A model generated the notes under the pieces. That model ran no database searches, was not told the DNA's origin, and saw only the letters and a program-made list of their open reading frames with translations. From JACKFE01 sp050248735 (GTDB lineage: Bacteria; Nitrospirota; Nitrospiria; Nitrospirales; UBA8639), in NCBI GenBank assembly GCA_050248735.1, contig JBFWRU010000005.1, positions 1 through 64,000 of the forward strand: DNA of 64,000 nucleotides, in the 5' to 3' direction. Below, in pieces: positions 1 through 6,769 of the stretch (its first letter is position 1; each line of letters starts with the position of its first letter). Both the position numbers and the translations under genes were made by a program.

Positions 1-110
1 ACATTGAGCGGTTTTATAATCACCAGCGGAGCCACTCCTTTACCCAGGGACTGGCCCCAAGAAATTTTAGGGAGCAACACGAGCAAAAGTCTTCTTTCAC
101 CTGTCCGTGA
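1..110 (+). pseudogene. IS3-family transposase (orfB) 3' end, cut by window edge
   Basis: Reading frame 3 is open from the window edge to a TGA at 108-110. The peptide begins IERFYNHQRSHS and continues with TQGLAPRNF. This matches the C-terminal signature of IS3-family OrfB transposases (YN-x-x-R-x-HS...P-x-x-F), the end of the DDE integrase domain. Only about 35 residues lie in the window; the catalytic DDE residues would be to the left. The stop codon falls inside the terminal inverted repeat, as is usual in this family. Whether the rest of the element is intact cannot be seen. The assignment rests on motif recognition. Confidence 0.7.
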
Positions 111-126
111 AACCGGGGGAAGACCA
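101..126 (+). repeat. Right terminal inverted repeat of the IS3-like element
   Basis: The stretch CTGTCCGTGAAACCGGGGG and the following AAGACCA resembles the right ends of many IS3-family elements (TGTCC-x-TGAAACCGGGGG type). It coincides with the transposase stop codon. Beyond it the sequence switches directly into helicase coding sequence in the same frame. The exact last base of the element cannot be fixed without the left end. Confidence 0.55.
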
Positions 127-1733
127 GTTTTGCTTGGGAGCAAATCCGCACATACCATAAAGATATCTCCGCTTGGCTCCGCGTACATTTGTCTGCTGAA
201 ATCACTGAGCTTCAGGAAAAGCAAGCGTCGGGAAAGCCGGGAACGAAGGCCGCTGCCGAGCGGGAAGTACAGCTGGAGTCGAAAGAGAAGCGACTACAGT
301 ATCTCGATGCCATCACGCAGTTCACCTACAACCCAAATAGCGAAAACGTCGGGAAGAACTCTCTAAACCATGCTGAGGTGATCGCAATCTCAGTGTCGTT
401 CCTCGTCAACAAGCCGCTCATGCAGCAAGTACTGATTCGAAAGCATCCCGTCCTGCTCATCGACGAGAGCCAGGACACACAGAAAGACCTGATTGATGCA
501 TTCTTTGCCCTCCAAGCGTCGCATCCAGCTCAGTTCAGTCTCGCCTTGTTCGGTGACACGATGCAGCGCATCTACGCGGATGGAAAAGTCGGATTGGAGC
601 AAGCTATCCCGAAGGATTGGGTAAAACCTTCCCTCGTCGTCAATCACAGGTGCCCCAAACGTATTACGGCCCTTCTCAATCAGATTAGATCAGGGGTAGA
701 TGGCGCTCAGCAGAAGTCTCGAAAAGACGCACAAGAAGGAATTGTACGCCTCTTTCTGGTCAATGATGCGGATGGCCTCGACAAACTCGCAGCCGAAGCG
801 GAAGCGACAAAGAGGATGGCTGAAGCCGCCGCAGATGACAAATGGAAAGATCAGGAAGCAGTTAAAGTGCTCACGCTCGAGCATCATATGGCTGCATGTA
901 GAGGAGGCTTCGACCGTTTCTTTGAGCCGCTCTATAGGATCCCGAATTTCAAAACCGGCTTGCTTGATGGGACTCTGAGCGGGGTTGCCTTCTTCGCTCA
1001 GCAGGTTCTTCCCTTGATTCAAGCAGGACAATCCAATGACAGGTTTGCAGTGGCTCGGGTCGTGAAAGAGCATTCTCCTATTATGTTTGCTGATAGACTG
1101 AGCCACAGCAAGGCTTCATTAGAAGAGATTTGCACGGCTAGAAAATCTGTGGAGTCCGTATTCTCCCTGTGGGAAAACGACGCAGACCCTGTCCTGTTGG
1201 ATGTTCTCAAGGTGATCTCTGACGAAGGCCTATTCAGCATCCCGGATGTCTTTGCGCCAATCCTGTCCGATGCTGGCATGTCGGGAGAAGAGGTAGTGCC
1301 AAGCCCCGCAGATGCAGAAGACGACAGCAACCCTGCGGTCGATGCTTGGCGTGAAGCGCTTTCTGTCCCGTTCAGTCAGCTCCAGTCGTATGTGACGTAC
1401 ATCTCGGATAGATCGCCTTTCGGAACGCATCAGGGCATCAAAGGGCTGCAGTTTCCGCGAGTCATGGTGATCCTGGATGACAACGAGGCCCGTGGTTTCA
1501 TGTTCAGCTATGAGAAGTTGCTTGGGGCGAAGGCACTGACGGAGACGGATAAGAAGAACCGGCTTGAAGGGAAGGACACATCTGTCGACAGGACTCGCCG
1601 TCTTTTCTACGTGACTTGCAGCAGAGCTCAGCAGAGCCTCGCCGTGGTTGTATACACGAAGGAGACGGACAAGGTTGCCGACCGTATTTCAAGTCTTAGC
1701 TGGTTCGATGAAGAAGAGATCGTTCGTATGTGA
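126..1733 (+). pseudogene. UvrD/Rep-like superfamily 1 helicase, 5'-truncated by IS3 insertion
   Basis: The frame is open directly from the IS3 end to a TGA at 1731-1733, about 535 codons. A UvrD-type Walker B/motif II (LLIDESQDTQ) lies about 112 codons in. Later come a motif-IV/V-like region (GTHQGIKGLQFPRVMVI) and motif VI (DRTRRLFYVTCSRAQQ). The Walker A motif, normally near the N-terminus, is missing, so the IS has removed roughly the first 100 residues and the product should not hydrolyse ATP. An internal ATG at 189 exists but would not restore it. The central sequence resembles UvrD-like helicases that partner OLD-family nucleases, as GajB does in Gabija; that is recollection, and no partner gene is in view. 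An attC-like site follows 40 bp downstream. Confidence 0.7.
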
Positions 1734-1772
1734 TTCAGACTGCATATGCGCATGGCTAGAGCCGTGATCTCT

Positions 1773-1832
1773 ATCCAACAATGCGTTGCAGCAAACGGCG
1801 CTTTCTATCGCAGCTGAACGCGAGCGTTAATG
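1773..1832 (+). other. attC-like integron cassette recombination site
   Basis: About 40 bp after the helicase stop lies an imperfect palindrome with attC architecture. R''-like ATCCAAC ends at 1779 and pairs its AAC with GTT at 1826-1828. L''-like GCGTT (1783-1787) pairs with AACGC (1817-1821). An unpaired G at 1788 is followed by CAGC (1789-1792), which pairs with GCTG (1813-1816). One extrahelical base between two paired boxes, short asymmetric spacers and an orientation matching the upstream gene are the known hallmarks of attC. R' (GTTAATG) fits the GTTRRRY consensus imperfectly. No integrase gene is in the window. Confidence 0.5.
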
Positions 1833-1960
1833 CAGCAGGGCTGAGGACCACTTTATTGTGGTGCGATCTTGGCACCGAACTTCCGCGCATGGCCGAAAGC
1901 GGACATTTTTTGACTGTAATTGCTAGATGTCCCTTCTAATAATTCATATGGTCCCATAAT

Positions 1961-1990
1961 TGTTCCCTGGCAGCCTGAGTTGGACAAAGG
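1961..1990 (+). repeat. Left copy of a three-copy terminal inverted repeat
   Basis: This copy reads TGTTCCCTGGCAGCCTGAG followed by TTGGACAAA. Its reverse complement recurs at 2871-2900 (23 of 28 bases identical) and at 6247-6274 (24 of 28). The left copy points inward and the two others point back at it, as expected for transposon ends. The element family was not recognised. Confidence 0.6.
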
Positions 1991-2029
1991 AAAGGGGTGG
2001 CTATGAGGTGGGTTTGTGCTTCCGAAATT

Positions 2030-2584
2030 CTAGCACTTTTGAAGAGCTCGCCAGATGGTCGTGCGATCTACTTCAAATAGGGCCGCAAGACTGCCAGTGG
2101 TTTCTTCTCCGCGATCAATCAGTCGTTTGGCGTGTTTGATTTGTTGAGAGTTGAGTAACGGAGGACGACCGGGATATTTGCCCCGACGCTTGGCCGCTTC
2201 CACGCCAGCCTTGGTCCGTTCGATAATCAGCGAGCGCTCAAATTCAGCCAAGGCCCCCATGATATGGAACACCAACTGACCACCAGCAGTGGTGGTACTA
2301 ATCCCATCGGAGACACTCTGAAAGCCCGCTCCTTTGTCCCGGAGAGTTTCGATGAGTTCAATGAGATGACGTAGCGAACGCCCTAATCGATCCAGCTTCC
2401 ACACGACCAAGACATCCCCTTTTTTGAGTTGCTTTAGCGCCCGATCCAATCCAAGGCGGTGAGTGGTGTTTCCACTCACCGCCTTGTCCGTGACAATGTG
2501 TTTGCAGCCGGCTGTTCGCAAGGCATCACGTTGAAGAGCGAGGTTTTGTTCGTCGGTGGAAACTCGTGCATACCCAATTTTCAT
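2030..2584 (-). CDS. Serine recombinase, Tn3/Hin resolvase-invertase family
   Basis: A small serine recombinase of about 184 residues, the normal length for Tn3-type resolvases and DNA invertases. The N-terminal catalytic domain starts MKIGYARVSTDEQ, with the nucleophile Ser9. It is followed by the conserved VVWKLDRLGRS segment and the GGQLVFHIMGALAEFER helix that leads into the dimer interface. The C-terminus (about 140-184) holds a helix-turn-helix for res-site binding (AALFEVDRTTIWRAL). A Met five codons upstream is in frame, but the Met immediately before KIGYARVS is the family start. The gene sits between two inverted repeats, so it probably resolves cointegrates of the element that carries it. 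A second, truncated copy lies at 6274-6540. Confidence 0.9.
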   Translation of the reverse strand: MKIGYARVSTDEQNLALQRDALRTAGCKHIVTDKAVSGNTTHRLGLDRALKQLKKGDVLVVWKLDRLGRSLRHLIELIETLRDKGAGFQSVSDGISTTTAGGQLVFHIMGALAEFERSLIIERTKAGVEAAKRRGKYPGRPPLLNSQQIKHAKRLIDRGEETTGSLAALFEVDRTTIWRALQKC

Positions 2585-3151
2585 GAAATTATTATGCAAC
2601 GGTATTACGCAACATGCAAGTGATTGATTTAATTAAAGATTGAAAATGGTTGCAAAAAGGATCAGTTTTGCAAGTGCATTAAAGATTAGCCACATTGTCT
2701 GGCATGGCAATCTGAATCCTCTTTTCTGCACTGCACCTCAGATGTGTGGGCGGAATGATGTTTCGAACCAACTTGTCGGCTTCCTGTTTGGTGTCGCGTT
2801 TTGGCTTCATCAGCAGCCCTCCTTTCGGGTCTCGGATGAGTCCAAAACTTCGCCCTAAGCAATCCTTCCTGATTTGTCCAATTTCGGCTGACACGGAACA
2901 CCTCAAGATGCGACTTAGGAGTTATTGGGGTCAATCTCAATTAACTATTGGTTAATTCAAATAACTTTGTTCGGTGGAGTTTATTTTATTGTTCCAAAAC
3001 TATAGAGTTACATGGGAATCCTCTCATGCTCTTGAGCGAGGAAGGGTGAGACAACCTTTGGTTTGGAATATTGTACGGCCAGAAATTGGAAGCCAGCTCT
3101 TATGGGGGTGGGGCCAAACATTCTTGGACGAAAAAGAAAGCAATATCTGAG
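2585..3151. other. Non-coding stretch between resolvase and ATPase gene
   Basis: No convincing gene is visible in about 560 bp. Apart from the terminal-repeat copy at 2871-2902 there are only short overlapping open frames on both strands without start signals. The AT-rich part from about 2935 to 3060 is the likely promoter region of the downstream ATPase gene, but no clear -10/-35 pair was recognised. Confidence 0.5.
2871..2902 (-). repeat. Internal copy of the terminal inverted repeat
   Basis: On the minus strand this reads GGTGTTCCGTGTCAGCCGAA then ATTGGACAAATC. It is inverted relative to the copy at 1961 and direct relative to the copy at 6247. With the 1961 copy it would bound an element of about 940 bp that contains only the resolvase gene. 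Confidence 0.6.
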
Positions 3152-4534
3152 ATGAGCACATTCGTAGGCCGCGAAAGTCCGGTTGAAGATATTCGTCGTG
3201 CCATAATTGACGCGAGCCCGAAATCTAAGGTCCGGATTATCTCCGTAAGCGGTCCTGGCGGGGTTGGCAAGAGCTTCATGCTAGATCATGTGCTCTCGGA
3301 TCTCGACCTCTCTCATCACAAATACCTTCAACTTCGCGTCGATGGAAACACCAGCTCTGCAACCCTTGCAGATGTTATAGTTCGAGATCTTATTGCAACC
3401 AAGTGTCCATCCCTTGCAGGCGATCCCCAATATTTTCGAGTCACCCGAGAAGGGTGGAACCACCTCCAGTGGATGGATGTGAGAGCACGAGCTGAACTCG
3501 AGGCTAGAACAAAGGATGACGATGATTTCGCACAAATGGCGGGAATGCTTTTCGAAAAAGCAGTCGGTCTTTTGGAGATTATTCCAAACGGAAAGACCCG
3601 TAAAGCCAGCCGCGTCTTGAAGAAACTTCGTAGCCGTGATGTGGAGCGGATCATCGCGATAGCTCGACGGTTAAAAGCTTATCAGGAGGAGAAAGGAAAC
3701 CTCTTTGGAGTCCTTCCGGTAGGCCGTGCTGCCAAAGAGCGCAATCTCCTCCGCAAGGATCTTTCCGCCCGCCTTGCCGAGTACTTAACGATCGACTTGG
3801 CGGCAATCCTGTCGGGTTACCGTCCTCAAGATTGGAAACGACTTCTACCATCTAAGGTGGAGGGGATGGATCGGTGCCTCCTGATCTTGGATGATTATGA
3901 AACACTTGAGGCAACGCTTGACAATTTTCTGAGGCACGATTTCCTTCCTCGTCTGAAAAGCGTCAAGTTCGAGACACTTCTGATCGTGCTTGGCCGTGAT
4001 AGTCTTCAGAATGTTAACTTTTCGTGGGAGCAATACTTCGGCGCGGAGATTGTCTTGGATGTGAGGCTGGCACCCCTTTCGACGCAAGAGTCTCAGGCAT
4101 ATCTCAAATCGTTAGGTATTATCGAACTGAAAGCCATGGAGCGTATCATCAGAGATTCTCTCGGTCTACCATTCCTATTGGCTGCTGAGGCAGAGTGCGA
4201 AATACTGGGTAATGGCAGCGCTCTGAGCCTTCAGAAATTTGTGGACAGGACGACGCGCTGGATGACGCAGGAACAGCGATCGTGGGCGCTAGCACTATCG
4301 TTTGTGGAAGAGGTCAACACCGATACGGTGAGGTGCATCCTGCCGGACAGCGAGCCGACTGAGGTGTTGGAGTGGTTTAAGAAAGAATCATCAATTCGAT
4401 CACCTGACGCTGGGAAATGGACGATGCTACCACTGATCAGATCGCGCCTTCGAGCGTCCGTCAAAAACGATTCGCCAGGTCAGTGCCGGGTGTTGGAAGA
4501 ACGCGCGACCAAGATGCTGCATGGCGAATTGTGA
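3152..4534 (+). CDS. STAND/AAA-like signal-transduction ATPase, unknown partner
   Basis: Encodes about 460 residues. The N-terminus (FVGRESPVEDI) is the typical lead-in of STAND/NB-ARC-like NTPases, which bind ATP and oligomerise on sensing a trigger. Walker A GPGGVGKS is at about residues 34-41. Walker B CLLILDDYE is at about 242-250. A sensor-like LGRDSL follows at about 300, then a GLPFLL helix like the GLPLA motif of NB-ARC proteins, then a winged-helix-like end. No C-terminal repeat sensor or toxic effector domain is present, so it probably acts with another protein. The DUF262/HNH gene 187 bp downstream on the same strand is the obvious candidate. In-frame codons upstream (TTG at 3071) read as low-complexity sequence, so the ATG before STFVGRE was chosen. 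Confidence 0.65.
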   Translation: MSTFVGRESPVEDIRRAIIDASPKSKVRIISVSGPGGVGKSFMLDHVLSDLDLSHHKYLQLRVDGNTSSATLADVIVRDLIATKCPSLAGDPQYFRVTREGWNHLQWMDVRARAELEARTKDDDDFAQMAGMLFEKAVGLLEIIPNGKTRKASRVLKKLRSRDVERIIAIARRLKAYQEEKGNLFGVLPVGRAAKERNLLRKDLSARLAEYLTIDLAAILSGYRPQDWKRLLPSKVEGMDRCLLILDDYETLEATLDNFLRHDFLPRLKSVKFETLLIVLGRDSLQNVNFSWEQYFGAEIVLDVRLAPLSTQESQAYLKSLGIIELKAMERIIRDSLGLPFLLAAEAECEILGNGSALSLQKFVDRTTRWMTQEQRSWALALSFVEEVNTDTVRCILPDSEPTEVLEWFKKESSIRSPDAGKWTMLPLIRSRLRASVKNDSPGQCRVLEERATKMLHGEL

Positions 4535-4588
4535 GGACAGTGACCGCGAGGTTGGTCAAGTATAACAGGGCGAACTCGGCTCATTCAA

Positions 4589-4688
4589 AATAGACCCGTT
4601 TCCCAGCTGGGATTTCCCCGAAGCTCGAAAAGGAGGCAGGATGGGTAAGAAGGGATTTATCCCAGAAGATATCATTGGACATTTCTAA
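4589..4688 (+). pseudogene. Possible remnant of the 5' end of an IS3-type orfA
   Basis: A strong ribosome-binding site (AAAAGGAGGCAGG) precedes an ATG at 4641. The 15-codon frame reads MGKKGFIPEDIIGHF and then stops. The pattern basic-basic-x-F-x-PE-x-I-I resembles the start of IS3-family OrfA proteins. The upstream GTTTCCCAGCTGGGATTT could be part of an IS leader. The fragment lies between the ATPase and the DUF262 gene. It may equally be a chance match or a short leader peptide. Confidence 0.3.
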
Positions 4689-4721
4689 ACCATTGAAATC
4701 ATTACCGGGGAAGGGAACATT

Positions 4722-6176
4722 ATGATCATTTCGACATTAGGTCCACAGAATGCCGGTCAAATTCATATGTACTTCGACTGCGGAGATCTATTTCTTTCTC
4801 CCGAAGAATATCAGCGCGAAAATGCATGGAACTTGTCTCAAAAGCAGTTGCTTATCGACACTATTTTTCGTGGGATGGACATTCCAAAGTTTTATCTTTG
4901 GAAAATTGACCAAAATACATTGGCCAATGGTTATCCGGATGGTGAGATGAAGCAGCATTACAAGGACATTCTGGAGCATAAGCGAAAAGATAATGACGAA
5001 GGAGATCCGCATGTTTATGAGGTTGTCGATGGTCAACAGCGAATCCGTACTATTTTAGAGTACATGGGTGCTAAACCCAAGGATACCCTTTGCTATCGGG
5101 GACATTGGCACGAGCCTTTCCCAGCTCTCACTGATACGCCGATGGCCAAGGGAAAGCATTACGCCCAGTTAAACGCAGAACAGAAACTTACCTTTCAGCA
5201 AAAACCGCTTACAATTGTAGTGCTTCAGAATGCAACGATCGATGAGATCAGGGATATGTTTTTGCGGCTGCAAAACGGAACGCCTCTAAATGCACAGCAG
5301 AAGCGGGACGCGAGTGGCTCTTCAGTAGGACGAGTCGCGCGGGAACTGACAGAATTGCCATTCTTTAAACAGTCAGTGGGGTTCAGTGACACTGCCTCTT
5401 CTCACCGTCTTGTCGCTTCTCAGATGTTGCATCTGGAACAGAAGGACAAGATTGTCAGCTGCACGTCAGCACAACTTGATGGCTTTTACAGGAGGTATAT
5501 TCAAGGAGTACAACTGGAACCATCGGTAGTCGTGAGAACAAAAAAGATATTAGTTTTATTAGGAAAAGTCTTCCCAACCAAAAATCCGCATCTGAATCAG
5601 AATTACGCGCTTAGTTTATACTGGGCTTTATCACGTATCCTCCAGACCTACGACATACCTGAGGACCAGTTCACGATTGTCCGTGAAAACTTCGAAAAGC
5701 TTGATCTTGCTCGACTTGAAGCTCAGGAACGGGACTACCGTGATAAGCCAGACGACGAGATTTATTCAGAATTGTCCTTAGCCATGTCTCGGGGTAATAC
5801 CGGATTAGAAGGTATCAGTATAAGACATCGCATCGTCTGTCAGTACCTTTTTGAAGGAGTCACTTTGAAGGAATATCCAAATCTAGATACGAAAAGAAAC
5901 TTCACCGAGGAAGAAAAGTTGATTCTCTACCATAGAGCCAAAGGGTGCTGCCAATTATCCATAAACGGTAAGGAATGTGGTCGACCACTATCATTCGATG
6001 ACCCGGTAATCGATCACATTCTTCCACACAGTCGAGAAGGCAGGACGTCGCTTGAGAATGGCAGGGTAGCCTTCAAGTCATGTAATATTGCCCGGGGCGT
6101 CCGAGAGGATTTTGACCCAGGGAAAAATTGTCACCTTTTGCCGACCCCAAACGGCGAAACAGAAAGCAGCCAGTAA
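4722..6176 (+). CDS. DUF262 (ParB-like) protein with C-terminal HNH nuclease, GmrSD-like
   Basis: Encodes 484 residues. The N-terminal DUF262 domain (about 15-200) carries the diagnostic EEYQRENAW start and the catalytic-type motif VVDGQQR (DGQQR at 103-107). In the GmrS family this motif supports NTP use. A long helical middle region follows. The C-terminus (about 395-470) has an HNH-like domain: Cys pairs in GCCQLSINGKECGRP, then VIDHILPHS (D431-H432) and FKSCNIARG. DUF262 plus HNH is the layout of type IV, modification-dependent restriction enzymes such as GmrSD. The usual separate DUF1524 domain is replaced here by the HNH module. A Shine-Dalgarno (AAGGGAA) lies just upstream. The preceding STAND ATPase gene may encode its activator or sensor. 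Confidence 0.75.
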   Translation: MIISTLGPQNAGQIHMYFDCGDLFLSPEEYQRENAWNLSQKQLLIDTIFRGMDIPKFYLWKIDQNTLANGYPDGEMKQHYKDILEHKRKDNDEGDPHVYEVVDGQQRIRTILEYMGAKPKDTLCYRGHWHEPFPALTDTPMAKGKHYAQLNAEQKLTFQQKPLTIVVLQNATIDEIRDMFLRLQNGTPLNAQQKRDASGSSVGRVARELTELPFFKQSVGFSDTASSHRLVASQMLHLEQKDKIVSCTSAQLDGFYRRYIQGVQLEPSVVVRTKKILVLLGKVFPTKNPHLNQNYALSLYWALSRILQTYDIPEDQFTIVRENFEKLDLARLEAQERDYRDKPDDEIYSELSLAMSRGNTGLEGISIRHRIVCQYLFEGVTLKEYPNLDTKRNFTEEEKLILYHRAKGCCQLSINGKECGRPLSFDDPVIDHILPHSREGRTSLENGRVAFKSCNIARGVREDFDPGKNCHLLPTPNGETESSQ

Positions 6177-6246
6177 GTGTCCCTGCTCCCTTTCTTTATG
6201 TCGTCAGCAAAATTGGGACTCCGGGTGGATTAGCAGGCTCCTCTGA

Positions 6247-6276
6247 TTTGTCCAACTTGGGCTGACACGGAACACC
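6247..6276 (-). repeat. Right copy of the terminal inverted repeat, inside a resolvase fragment
   Basis: On the minus strand this reads GGTGTTCCGTGTCAGCCCAA then GTTGGACAAAT. It matches the copy at 2871-2902 in the same orientation and is inverted to the one at 1961. Its outer end abuts, base for base, the point where resolvase homology resumes (6274-6277). Confidence 0.65.
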
Positions 6277-6540
6277 GCTGGCGGCCAGTTGGTGTTCCAT
6301 ATCATGGGGGCCTTGGCCGAATTTGAGCCATCTCTGATTATCGAACGGACGAAGGCTGCCTTGGAAGCGGCCAAGCGTCGGGGCAAATATCCCGGTCGTC
6401 CCTCGTTACTCAGCTCTCAACAAATCAAACACGCCAAACGACTGATTGATCGGGGAGAAGAAACGACTGGAGGTCTTGCGGCACTATTTGAGGTGGATCG
6501 CACGACCATCTGGCGTACCCTTCAAAGAACGTCGATTTAA
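6277..6540 (+). pseudogene. 5'-truncated serine resolvase copy
   Basis: About 87 codons closely match the C-terminal half of the resolvase at 2030-2584. They start at AGGQLVFHIMGALAEFE, include RRGKYPGRP and end with the helix-turn-helix (FEVDRTTIWRTLQ). The catalytic serine domain is missing, and homology begins exactly at the outer edge of the terminal repeat. An element end has therefore probably inserted into a second resolvase gene. The DNA is close to the intact copy but has many silent differences, so it is a related element rather than a fresh duplicate. It cannot encode an active recombinase. Confidence 0.8.
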
Positions 6541-6712
6541 AACTTTTAAAAATTCGGTTGTTAATCCATTTTTTTTCAGCCCAATCTCATACCATCTCAT
6601 TTTCGTTTGAGCCTACTTCTCTTTCTCAATTCCCTTTATTCGCCAGATTTTGTATGCTGGGTCTCTCTAAAATGGTGAGCCGCCAGCCAACCAATTGAGT
6701 AAACATTTTGTA

Positions 6713-6741
6713 TTTAGTTAGTCCCTCGCGCACTAACTAAA
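6713..6741. promoter_or_regulatory. Perfect 10-bp inverted repeat upstream of the defence operon
   Basis: TTTAGTTAGT (6713-6722) and ACTAACTAAA (6732-6741) form perfect 10-bp arms around a 9-bp centre, ending 28 bp before the first ATG of the operon. A TTGAGT that could act as a -35 lies just upstream. Position and symmetry suggest an operator for a dimeric repressor, or a 5' UTR hairpin. No regulator gene for it is evident nearby. Confidence 0.55.
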
Positions 6742-6769
6742 CGGGAATCACATTCAAGTCAAAGTTCGT

